In this document: positions 53,447-63,843 of the stretch, one piece after another
Position numbering within the stretch: position 1 is the stretch's first letter
Layout: each line of letters starts with the position of its first letter
Assembly: GCF_036588685.1 (NCBI RefSeq)
Contig: NC_086374.1
Span: 72,352,457-72,416,456 of the forward strand
Source of the DNA: Mytilus trossulus
Lineage: Eukaryota > Mollusca > Bivalvia > Mytilida > Mytilidae
Length of the DNA stretch: 64,000 bases
Direction of reading: 5' to 3'
Made by a program: the position numbers and the translations under genes
Notes under the pieces: generated by a model
Database searches by the model: none
What the model was told of the DNA's origin: nothing
Seen by the model: only the letters and a program-made list of their open reading frames with translations

Positions 53447-53715
53447 TAGTTATCAAAGGTACCAGGATTATAATTTAGTACGCCAGACGCGTTTCGTCTA
53501 CATAAGGCTCATCAGTGACGCTCAAACAAGTACACAGTTGAAGAGCATTGAGATCCGAAATGCCAAATACGCCTAAGGTAATCTATGCCTGGGATAAGAA
53601 AATCCTTAGTTTTTCAAAAAGTTCAAAGTTTTGTATACAAGAAATTTATAAAAAAATTACCACATTATTGATATTCATGTCAACACCGAAGTGTTGACTA
53701 CTGGGCTGGTGATAC
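53447..53715 (-). mobile_element. 269-bp hammerhead element inserted in the Penelope-like ORF
   Basis: It interrupts the ORF between a KPPDCT segment and the YNPAGHV segment. CAA flanks both sides on the plus strand (53444-53446, 53716-53718). On the minus strand it starts GGTATCACCAGCCCAGTAG and ends CCTGGTACCTTTGATAACTA, with a hammerhead near its 3' end. Confidence 0.7.
53480..53521 (-). ncRNA. Hammerhead ribozyme motif, canonical CTGATGA core
   Basis: Minus strand: stem I GCGTCA/TGGCGT (six pairs with wobbles), CTGATGA, stem II GCC-TTATGTA-GAC with a central C-A mismatch, GAAA, stem III segment CGCG, TC. Same layout as the CTGAAGA hammerheads but a different core base and stem II. Confidence 0.75.
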
Positions 53716-54653
53716 CAAGTGCAATCAGGAGGTTTAGACTTGAGGTCGTCAATATCGAGATCCTGCAAAACGTGTTTGTAATTGAAAATTTTAGTTGCAA
53801 TAATTTTGGTATAGGTATAAGAAATGATTGGTGCAGACTGGTCTTTGAAATAAGGAGGTATTTTCGATTGAACAGATTTATGATGAAGCATATTGCTTAA
53901 GTTGACGCCATCGAGACCTTTGTTGGCAAAGGAACGATTAAGGAAAGATCCTTTCTCTTTTTCATCTTTTCCAATGCGTACTGGCTTGAAAAGTCTGTGA
54001 CTTGCAATATCCAAAATTATAGCTTCAAGTTTGTATTGGTTTGAATGAGTGTTTGTAACAGTGGATTCCAAACACAAATTGAACACAGAAAGAAGTTTTG
54101 AAAGGGGTAATAAATAAAGTTTCGTGCGAATGTGATGAATACCTAACGGCTTTTGTATAAATGGCAGCAAGTCATTAGTAGAGACATCATGCAGAGAATG
54201 TGATGTATAATGACGAATACCATGACTGCGTCTACGTCGAGGAGTCGAGTTGAAAATATTCATCACATTCACCGAGTTACATGAAGGACTAGATATAATA
54301 CTTATACCATCAATATTGTCATTGCAACCATAAGGTGTCGCAACTCCAAATTGTCTAATCCAGTAGTCCTCTTTTTGTCTACGGAGAGTCGTTGAAAGAT
54401 TTGGATTGTTAGAGCTATGGTATATCTTTTCGATAATGCGAACTGTCATAGAAATCATGGAATAATCGGGCTGATTGAAATACTGGTATAGAATGTCGTT
54501 AGCATTGAAGTTAATGTCTGATCTATGACCGCACATACGTTTGTTTTTTAATTTGGAATTTAGTTTATACATTTCTAGTATGATAAAAGGGTGTGTATGT
54601 TTATTAATCTGGTGACACTTTATCAATGTATTCAATCCTGATATATGTATCAT
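53716..54653 (-). pseudogene. N-terminal GIY-YIG-like part of the Penelope-like ORF
   Basis: Open for about 310 residues before running into the inserted element. Contains KLNSKLKNKRMCGHRSDINF, LYQYFNQPDYS, RIIEKIYH, LRRQKEDYWIRQFGVATPYG, the spacing seen in GIY-YIG endonuclease regions of permuted Penelope-like elements. The GIY and YIG residues themselves are not obvious, so the domain call is by position and resemblance. Confidence 0.6.
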
Positions 54654-54899
54654 TTTTTTTTTTTTTTTTTTTACTATTTATAAAACCAAAGTTGCATTTC
54701 CTTCAAGTCAGACAATGATTGAGGAATAGGAATCATGCAAGACATGAGGAAACACGATACATATCTTAAAGTTTATAAATCTTGATACAGTAAAAGTCCT
54801 GAAAATTCAAGTCATCAATACCACTGGAAAAGTCATGATAGACTTTGTTGCGAATCAATACCTGGTTTCCTTAGTCTAAACGAATGACAGCAAACAATT

Positions 54900-55612
54900 T
54901 CGGTTTTGATGTTATATTTGTTATTCTCATCGGATTTTGTCTAATGCTTAGTCCGTTTCTGTTTGTGTTACATTTTAATGTTGTGTCGTTGTTCTCCTCT
55001 AATGTTTAATGCGTTTCCTTCAGTTTTAGTTTGTTACCCAGATTTTGTTTTTTGTCCATAGATTTAGGAGATAACTGTATAGTATTTTAAGCTTGGCCTT
55101 CGTAAAACGTCGATTTTTACTGTCGCAAATTGAGTTTAGCTAACGACGCGAAGGCCAAGCTTAAAATACAATACAGGTATCTCCATTCTAATGCCACATA
55201 TTAACATAAATTTCATTTAATAAATATTTTGGCATGAAAATGCCAAAAATGAAAAAGTCCGCGTAATTGTTGCATCGTCTTAAGCATTTAAACAATGTGA
55301 CGTCATATGTATGCTCTGGTTGTCAAACATGAATACTAAACGTATTTCTACCTTTCGTATTGCTTCAGAATGGTTTCAATATAGACAAAAAGAAGATTTT
55401 GAGGCTCAGAATGCGACTATCTTGTTTATTTTTTGAGAAATTACATACCCAAAAAATATCGGAATTCAAAATGGTTGCTTTCTTAGTTACGGACTGGTAG
55501 AACATGGAATCTAAACCCTCAAAATATTTGTCAACGTCCAATGAAAATTGTCGTTACAAACTTATTGCATTAGAATTACGAGTTTTGAACAGCAGTATAC
55601 TACTGTTGCCTT
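54900..55612 (-). repeat. Dispersed repeat K, interrupted
   Basis: Inverted copy of 50505-50720. It stops at about 55068 and resumes at about 55571, so an unrelated ~500-bp segment is inserted. Confidence 0.6.
55066..55570. mobile_element. Segment inserted in repeat K, with internal foldback
   Basis: TTAGGAG and TTACGAG flank it and may be a diverged target duplication. Its left part folds: GGAGATAACTGTATAGTATT returns inverted by 55182 around AAGCTTGGCCTTCG. GCATTAGAAT near the right end is the inverse of ATTCTAATGC at about 55187. Confidence 0.45.
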
Positions 55613-55830
55613 TATTTAAACTGATTTTCATAACAACGTTAAAGTGGACAAAAATCATATATTATGTTTAATTTTATCACCTTGCACTTTAACATTTGGA
55701 CTCAACAGATTGTTCAAAATTATGACCAGTTGAACAGTTTGGTTAAATACAACAAATTGCAATTTGGTTAGAATATTTAATGAATTCCAATAGTTGAAGA
55801 GCATCACTAACAGTCAAGTCACTGTAAAAG

Positions 55831-56545
55831 TCAGCGGTCCGTAGTCGGTGTGCATTGTACTTTATAAAGTTTGATAGATTCATGACTTTTGTTTAAAACT
55901 AATAGTTCTTTCATTAAACAATTGTACGATAAACCGGTAGGTCTATTGATTCCATCGTCTGCTGTCAGGACAATATCATGTTTCTGTCCGTCATTAGAAA
56001 TTTTATGTATGTAGTTTGAATCACTCCCTGCTACATACACATCACCACGATCATCTAAAGCCACACCAACCGCACGTTTCAGGTCAGGACTGCTGTATAT
56101 CTCACGTTCTTTTCCATTGGAAGTAACGACGTAGACTTTACCACTATCACGGTCTGTACAAAAGACATGACCTTCTGTATTTGCACATATATCTGAGGGA
56201 TTAAAGATTGTTTGTATTGTATTCAGAACTTTACCATTGATATCTAATATGGTTAGAGTCTTTGCTACATTATTTACCCAGATGTTATTATTCTCATAGG
56301 TGATTTCTACACAATTTCCTGCAACTTTAATTTACCTACCAGACTTGAATATTGTCAGGTTAGTGATCTGAATACCTTCATCATATACAGATACTACAGC
56401 ATGGTTGCTGTCATACAAGGAAATACATTGTGGTGAAGAATCCAAATTAATTATTTTGGGTTTGGATCCATCAAGTTTACAAACATAAAGTTTGCTTTCA
56501 AAAAAAGAATCAAGGAGTATCCTATTACCAGGAATAAAAAAAAAC
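55831..56545 (-). pseudogene. NHL-repeat (TRIM-like) C-terminal fragment with in-frame stop
   Basis: Minus strand reads FESKLYVCKLDGSKPKIINL, CISLYDSNHAVVSVYDEGIQ, then a TAA after FKSGR, then IKVAGNCVEITYENNNIWVN, TLTILDINGKVLNTI, DICANTEGHVFCTDRDSGKV, GVALDDRGDVYVAGSDSNYI and IHKISNDG. These are beta-propeller NHL repeats as found at the C-terminus of bivalve TRIM2/3-like proteins. The 5' end fades out near 56545 without a RING or B-box. The stop and lack of a start argue for a pseudogene, although read-through or assembly error is possible. Confidence 0.7.
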
Positions 56546-57543
56546 TCTAGTAATACTCACTCTATCACTATATGATTTATTATATCCGATAAAAGATATT
56601 TAGAAATATTTAGAAAATATCACGTATTAATGACTGTTAACCAAACAAATAACTACATGTAAACTATCTTTATCAAATAAATTAGTCCAAGCTATTAATA
56701 AATAATAATCTTTTTCTGCCATACTCTCAGTCTCTGTAACAGATAGTGTCAATTTCCACATACATCTCATAGCTATTTGTAACTATGTAACCTGCAGTCA
56801 TCATCTTCATCCAACTGCTAATCAATGGGGTGTTTTGAGGGGGGATCATAGTTATGAAACATCGTTCTAAGGGAGGTCATTATGTTGTTCATAAATATTA
56901 AGGGGGGGGGGGGGTGTAAACAAAACATTTTGATGTGAAAAAGTAGTAAATTGTATAAATATAAACTATTAAAAATGTGATGATTTACGGCAATATCATA
57001 TCGACAGTTTGCTGAATATGCAATTTATATGAATTTTTGTATTTCCGACCTTCCATAGTAACAACTTATAAAGAATTAGTGCCATATCAAACCTGACGCA
57101 CTGCTCCATCGCTCTATCAGCAAATTATAAGATAAGATAAGATAATTGAAGAGAAGATACATTTTATTTTTCAAATTAGGTTCCCAGGGGGACATATATA
57201 TTCTTAACATTTAATATTGATAAATCATACAGTATTTACATGCTGAATATTATAAAATAAACTATATATAACCTCGGGATATAACTGTTATATGTATTGG
57301 TAGGGATGTCAGTCTAGGTATCACTTTGCGTAAGAATATAGATTTTTAAACAGGTAACGATTGTGGTTGTTGTATCATGCAAGGACCATTTAAATTAAGA
57401 ACTGGATTCGTTTTTCTTACAAACAGAGCAGCTGCTGTTAGAAATTATAGCGATAGAAACATCGAAGACCTACATTGATTCGAAGCGATACAAATTATAG
57501 AGGAGTGATACGGTCTTAACAGATTCATTGATAATTTTCAAAA
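56546..57543 (+). other. Upstream region of the tropomyosin-like gene
   Basis: Holds a poly-G tract (about 56901) and a short (GATAA)n cluster near 57125-57150. 56880-57543 is duplicated in order at 61400-62784. Promoter and 5' UTR probably lie at its right end. Confidence 0.5.
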
Positions 57544-57684
57544 ATGTCAGCAAAAGCCGGTGATAATCCATTGAATGTTCTTAAAGTGAAAATGAAACAA
57601 TTAAAAGCCGAGAATGACAAGTTAAAAGATGATTTAAAAGAAAAATCAGCACAACTAGAGTTTTCTCAACGGACCATTGACACC
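57544..57684 (+). CDS. Tropomyosin-like exon 1
   Basis: 141 nt, 47 codons from ATG; donor GTAGGT. The longer ORF running to 57774 continues into an inserted transposon and is not the likely end. Confidence 0.7.
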
Positions 57685-60600
57685 GTAGGTGTTGTCTTTA
57701 ATTCTGTTTTAGCCTCTAGCATGTTTAGGGACTGGTCAAAATTTCTTGATGCATGGGACCGGTGCAAACTGTAATGGGACAAGCACTTTTTGTAGTGTTT
57801 ACAGGAATGGGACTCAATGTTTTTTCATTATTGGCAAGCATGGGACATGAACTTTTTGAAACAATGTCTGTATATAAAAAAAAAAAAATTTTGATAAATT
57901 TTATATAACAAACAAAAATAACATCATGAACATCTAGCAATGTGAATTTAACAGTTACAACATAGCAAATTCATTTTCAAGATTTAAAGAACAGTGAAGG
58001 CAACAAAAAAAAATTTTGAAACAGAATAAACATGAAAAAATACTTTGATATAAAATTAAAAAAATATGTAAAAATTTGATTAGGTATTTTACATGTATAC
58101 CTGTTTAACAAATGTAAAAAAACCGAATTCATGGATAGTGTTTCTGCACAAAAAAGCATGATTGTCAAATATAAATCTGTCCTCCCATAAAGCAGAGTTG
58201 TCTCCCATTTATCAGAGTTGTCTTTCCTGACAGAAGGTATTTTTCTATTAAACATCACTTTTATTTTTACAAAGGGAAAATTCTGAAAATTTGTGAAAAT
58301 CTCCATTTAATATGCTTTGGAAGTTTCAATAAAAAGAAATGTGGTGTATAAACCAGACATACTTTTAAGAACATTGACAAAATGTGTGATTTCCATGTAC
58401 TTTCTATACAAATTATCTCCCTTGGGTTGAAACAGAAATTTTCAGGAAAATGGCCATGCAATTAAAAGTGCTACTTCAACTATAATTAAACAAAATGAAT
58501 TGTTTTAATGTTTCTGTTTTATTTTGTACATGTAGACCATAATTCCTTTAATAAAACAAAAATCTAACATGCTCAGAAATGATGTTCAGTGATGACCCCC
58601 TGAACTACCTTAATCATAAATGTTATTATCATGATTATGCAAATTCAACAGACATTGTAGAATGAAAACTCTTTTTTTTTTTATTACATACTGGCTGTAG
58701 AAAAAGAATGTTTGTGGAAATTTAACAAACACAGTAGCATACTACCAAAAGAAATGATTGGAATATTCATTCAAAGGTCATTACAAATCTGGAACCCACA
58801 CCCAACAAGCTCTGAATAGCCCAGATATAAATATATAATCAATCAAGCTGCATATAAAATTATGTTGAGATAGTAAATTTTACTTTTTTCCCACTTTTAA
58901 AAAAAATGTTTAAAATACAATATTGTTGTAAGTGGAAATTGGAGATGTTCACTTCTCTAATTTTGATGCTATTTTCACATTCCTCTCGTTTTAAATTTGA
59001 AAATTTAACTGTCTCGAGATGTTCACTTCTTCTGGTATGACTATTCAAATAATGGGGAATGTTTTATTCTAAGCAGAAAAAAAAATCATATTTTTGTAAT
59101 TATTTTTTTTTGGAAAATTTACCTACCCACTGTTAATTTAGAACAGTCAGATTCTAAATTAAGCTGCAATTTTTTGGAAAAAATGTATTCTACCATACAC
59201 TTCATACATGTTAATTGTTTAATATTGCATGTATCATTTATTATAATCAATAACATATTGTCATCTGTTTGGGCTCCTGTGTTGGCAATAACATATGCTT
59301 ATGTATTGTTTTGTTTACTTTATAATAGCAAAATAGATACAGGTCACATAGTAGCATTATTTTTTAGCTATCCAAATACATTGTAGCATGAAATGTATCC
59401 ACAACTTTGATCATGTTTTTGTGCTTTAACATGGGACACACACTTTTTTACTAGGTAAAGTGCATGGGACAAGCATAATTTTATTCTGCCAGTAACCATG
59501 GGATCAAGAGAATTATTTCAGACAATTTTCTTTTTGCACCGGTCCCATGCATCAAGAAATTTTGACCGGTCCCTTAGCATAGCGTTTATAGTTAAAAAAG
59601 CTAAATGTGTATATATATCTTATAGAATTATCATTAACTGATAAATATTTGTTAGCATGCATATCAAATTTCAAGTGTATTATATATTTTCTTTGATGAT
59701 AAACGTTAAAACGAGACCATAGATATAATAGCTATTTTATCTATGATGATACTTATATCTATTCATGACCTCCTTTCCAAGTTTTAAAAGGGAGACAACT
59801 CTAAATCAATATGACTATCATGTATATAATTGAATAGGTTCAATATTATAAAGAGAAAACACATTATATATCTAGTAAATTACGGCCCATAACACTTAAA
59901 TTGATTTATATAACTCAATTGAGTTTGTAAAATAGGACCTACCAGTAGTGGGCGTACTATGACCCGTTGATTGCCCTAGCTAATCGGGGATCATTAGCCT
60001 GTTGACCACTTGGATAAAAGCCTGGGGAATCATAAACATTAACATTTGGTTAAAGTTGTGAACTTTTGCAACTCAATGAAGCAATATTTGATTGGTAAAA
60101 GACTTTTTTTTAAATAATGATTTGCTACTATAAATACATTTATCATTGTGTTAAAAGGTCGAGTTATCTCGCCTTACACAATATCGTTAGTTCACAATTA
60201 AATGAAAATATATAATTTCTGTAAAACCTTTCACTAATTAAAAAAATATCAACTTAAAAAAAGGGAGGAGATTATCTAATTGGGTGTGGAAAAAAAACAT
60301 GATCTGAACAAACTAATGTTTTATTACAGAAATTTCTGCTTGAATAAGATTAACATTGTAATATCAAAAACTTTACGTCTGAATAAAAGTTTCTATTTTA
60401 CAGAAAACTGTGATACTAAGTGAACATAATATAGAAAATGACATAAATGTTGTAAAGATACATTTATAAAAACATGGAACAAATTACAGGAAACCCCTAA
60501 CACTAAATTACTTTAATAATATACTAGTCAATAAAAGAAACGTTACAAGACATTTTTTTCAAATTGAAGATAAAGTTTTCCGTTCATTGGACCAATATTG

Positions 60601-63600
60601 AAGGTAGTAATACTTAATCATTATGGAAATATAAATCCGTTTAAAAAAAACATTTTTTTTTGCTAACGTGACATTTTTTTTGCGAATTTTTGTTTTTTTT
60701 ACAAAATTCACATGAAGCGACAAATTTAAAAACAGAAGTTCCAACTATTGATGCCAACCTATCATTTAAAGGTAAAGACAGTGTTTGCCATTAATATGTT
60801 TTTAAAAATCATACAGTTTATTCGTTTATTTAATAAGCAAAGTTCGGCACCACGAGAAATCGTTAAAATGTTTACTTTATCAACTGATTTACCATAGACA
60901 GTATGTGTAAATTGACATTCAAAAAGCGGTAACAATCTTAAAACTAATCCGAAAGGTTTCAAATTTACGGTGTGTTGTTTTCATATCTAAAGCATTGATT
61001 TGAGACGAAAATAAAATTATTTTTTTTGCAATTTTTGAGATTTAAAAAAACCCACTTTTTTTCCAAAAAAATTGAAAAAGCAATATTTCAATCCATTAGT
61101 TACAACATGAACATAACCTGATAAGCATATTGAATATTTTTTTTTAAATTTGAAATTTTATTTAGTACTTAGAAAATTATGTGTCAATTTTTTATTCAAC
61201 TTTCCGCAAAACTGATTTGCACCCTATGATCGTTTTCACGGAATTTAGATACCTTCCGACAAGTTTTGATTTTCATTATTAAATGTGCATACATTGCAAA
61301 TGAAAGCTTTTTAAAATAGTGTATCTCATTTTGTTTTATATCTAATACTTTTTGATCAATTTTATTTCAAAGTCGTGTATCGTTTCTTTTGTTGACTAGT
61401 ATAGTTCATAAATATTAAGGGGGGGGGTGTGCCAAAAAAACAACCGTGCAATGTAAAAACTTCCATTTGTGTTGCCAACAAAACATTTTGATGTGAAAAA
61501 CTTGAACCGACGCCTCCCCCCCCCCCCCCCCCAGCTGATAAATAATGACAATTCCTTAAAATGATACAACCAGAGACAATTAAGAATTAACTGACAGAAG
61601 AACAAAGAGTTGAACAGTTTGAGGTCACCCTTCAAAAATTCACGGACAACTCCGTTAATGTATAAAATGAAGATTTGAACTATAATAATCATCATAAACT
61701 ATCAAAAATGTGATGATTTTCGGCAATATCATCTCGACATTTTGCTGAATATGCAATTTGTATGAATTTTTGAATTGTCGACCTTCTATAGTAACAACTT
61801 ATAAAGAAGTAGTGCCATATTAAACCTGACTCACTGCTCCATCAGCAAATTATAAGATAAGATAAGAGAAGCTAAGATAAGATAAGATAAATTTTATTTT
61901 CCAAATTAGGCCCCCAGCGGGACATATATACACATAAAATATATAATTGATAAAACATACAGTATTTTAGTGGAGTTAACTATTTTTGGATTCTCATAAA
62001 TTCTATCTATAACTTTTGGACTAGTTTGAATCTCGGTCTATTTCTGTAATTTATTCTTATATACTCTTGATTTTCTAACCCTGTATGCTTACATTGCCTA
62101 TGTAAATTTTAAAGTTGTTTGTATGCACATTGAACGACAAATTTATGTGACGTATACAAATTTTCTGACGTCAGACACTCAAATCAATCAATGTGTTCGT
62201 AGATAGTAGATGTTTTGTGTTCTGTTAAATTGTTCCTTTTAAAATTGTTATAAGATGATGACTGATGTACTCATATTTTGACTATTTTATTAATTGTGAC
62301 TGTTTATTTAACACATCATGTAAATATAACGGAATTTGATGAGACTGTTATTAAAGTGAGAGGGTTAGCGCTATAGAACCAGGTTTAATCCACTATTTTC
62401 TACATTTGAAAATGCCTGTACCAAGTCAGGAGTATGACAGTTCTTGTCCATTCGTTTTTGATGCGTTTTGTTATTTGATTTTGCCATGTGATTATGGACT
62501 TTCCGAATTGATTTTCCTCTGAGTTCAGTATTTTTGTGATTTTACCTTTTACATGCATAACATTATAAAATAAAACTATTATATATATTGGTAGGTATGT
62601 CAGGCTAGGTATCACTTTGCGTAAGAATATAGATTTTTAAACACGTAACGATTGTGGTTGTGGTATTATGCAAGGACCATTTAAATTAAGAACTGGATTC
62701 AATTTTTCATACAAACAGAGCAACTGCTGTTAAAAATGATAGCGATAGAAACATCGAAGACCTACATTGATTCGAAGCGATACTAAAAGCCGGTGATAAT
62801 CCATTGAATGTTCTTAAAGTGAAAATGAAACAATTAAAAGACGAGAAGAACAAGTTAAAAGATGATTTAAAAGAAAAATCAGCACAACTAGAGTTTTCTC
62901 AACGGAGCATATACACCTTAGGTGTTGCCTTCATATCATTTCTGTTTTAGCCTTTAGCATGTTAAGCATAGCGTTTATAGTTGTAGAAGCTTTATGTGTA
63001 TATATATCTTATATAATTATCATTAACTGATTATACGTATACGTATCTAAATACTTCAGTTCTGCAACACCTCTATTACAAGTTAATAATTATTCCTATA
63101 TAGATAAAACATGTAGTATCATATTTTGTTTATATAACGAACAGAATTAATTAATATTTAGGTAAAGATTGAATGAAACGCAATCAAAACCTTATGGAAC
63201 TGATTTGATATTTAAATCTTCGAAGACTTATCGCTACCTTTTTGATACCAAAAATATAGTGCATTGATCATAACAGTCTATAAATCTTATCCATGAACAT
63301 TTCCAGAAATCTATCGATGTAATATATGCACAGATATTCAAGACCCATAATGATGTTACCTTTGTCAAGAAAATTATACAGACATTTATCGATGTAATAT
63401 ATGCACAGATATTCAAGACCCATAATGATGTAACCTTTGTCAAGAAAATTACATAAAGTTTGCAAGGCGCATGTATCTAATAACTGTTCTAAATAAATGA
63501 AGTCATTGTTAAAGCCATTTTTAAAAATTGGAGTAAACTTACTTTGTCTAGAATTGCTATTAAATCAACTACAACCAATGCTTTAAACAAGGCATTTTAT

Positions 63601-63843
63601 TTAATATTACTTCCCACTGATAAATTAAAGCAATCTTTCACCCTCAGTGCTTACAAGCACTTTGATTGTTAATTATAATATGGTTAGATGTACATTTTAG
63701 CATTGTCAAGAAATCCAAAGTCTAACAAGAAAAATCAGTATGTTAGAGGAAGTTATTATGAATTCGGAGGGAGGATACACACATGCAGCAGAAAAATTAG
63801 AAGAGGTCAATAAACTATCAAAGGCTGCAGATGAAATAGAAAG
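57544..63843 (+). CDS. Tropomyosin-like coiled-coil gene, first two coding exons (partial)
   Basis: Exon 1 57544-57684 and exon 2 63701-63843 join in phase 0 to give 94 residues plus two bases. Exon 1 ([20 protein letters not shown], then [20 protein letters not shown]) is a heptad-patterned helix like the first exon of short, low-molecular-weight tropomyosins. Exon 2 ([14 protein letters not shown], then [20 protein letters not shown]) matches the conserved tropomyosin segment ending in AADESER, and ends within an Arg codon as tropomyosin exons do. Tropomyosin binds along actin filaments as a coiled-coil dimer. The sequence is more diverged than muscle tropomyosin, with a few extra residues in exon 2 ([16 protein letters not shown]). 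The remainder lies beyond the window. Intron 1 (6.0 kb) has two transposons and a relic duplicate of exon 1. Confidence 0.7.
57728..59573. mobile_element. PIF/Harbinger-like DNA transposon, non-autonomous (1846 bp)
   Basis: Inverted ends begin GGGACTGGTCAAAATTTCTT and run about 40 bases (right end has GACCGGTCCC). TTA flanks both sides (57725-57727, 59574-59576). The 3-bp TTA target and GGG start fit PIF/Harbinger. The duplicated locus near 62960 lacks it, giving an empty-site comparison. No transposase frame seen. Confidence 0.7.
59577..60521 (+). other. Tropomyosin-like intron 1, middle part
   Basis: 59577-59650 resembles 62962-63035 (end of the duplication). The rest is AT-rich without recognised content. 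Confidence 0.5.
60522..61401. mobile_element. TA-target inverted-repeat transposon, non-autonomous (880 bp)
   Basis: Ends TACTAGTCAATAAAAGAAAC / GTTTCTTTTGTTGACTAGTA are inverted with one difference, flanked by TA (60520-60521, 61402-61403). TA targets and short ends suggest Tc1/mariner type; no transposase seen. Confidence 0.7.
62393..62545 (-). repeat. Dispersed repeat F inside the duplicate
   Basis: Inverse of 39139-39305, highly similar. Confidence 0.65.
62785..62917 (+). pseudogene. Relic copy of tropomyosin-like exon 1
   Basis: Close match to most of 57544-57684, but about 60 bases covering the end of the 5' UTR and the start codon are deleted, and the donor reads TTAGGT in place of GTAGGT. 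It therefore cannot serve as a normal first exon. Confidence 0.8.
63262..63445. repeat. Tandem duplication of a ~78-bp block
   Basis: Two near-identical units contain TCGATGTAATATATGCACAG, ATTCAAGACCCATAATGATG and CCTTTGTCAAGAAAATTA. Both minus-strand frames stay open and repeat FLDKG(Y/N)[11 protein letters not shown], which is not recognised as a protein family. Confidence 0.75.
63701..63843 (+). CDS. Tropomyosin-like exon 2
   Basis: 143 nt, acceptor TTTTAG, donor GTATAT; ends AG of an Arg codon, phase 2. 63844-64000 is intron without recognised content. Confidence 0.7.

Larger units (their letters stand above)
51468..54655 (-). mobile_element. Penelope-like retroelement with N-terminal GIY-YIG-like region, broken
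   Basis: On the minus strand, an N-terminal ORF (54653-53646) precedes reverse-transcriptase frames (53445-51732), which precede the family's 3' tail (51760-51468). Endonuclease-like region before the RT is the permuted order known for Naiad/Chlamys-type Penelope-like elements. The copy has several frameshifts and an in-frame stop, and a 269-bp hammerhead element inserted at 53447-53715. A poly-T run (54652-54672) abuts the 5' end. Coordinates are approximate. Confidence 0.75.
61402..63035 (+). repeat. Duplicate of the tropomyosin-like promoter and exon 1 region
   Basis: Matches 56880-57727 then 59574-59650 in order (TTCATAAATATTAAGGGGG, the GATAA cluster, the 5' UTR, exon 1, the intron start). 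It contains repeat F (62393-62545, minus) and poly-C (about 61515-61532) insertions not in the other copy. Confidence 0.8.

Noticed and set aside
57685..57774. Extension of tropomyosin-like exon 1 to the ORF end at 57774
   Set aside because: The sequence after 57727 is the terminus of an inserted transposon, and a good GTAGGT donor lies at 57685 in the position expected from the family.
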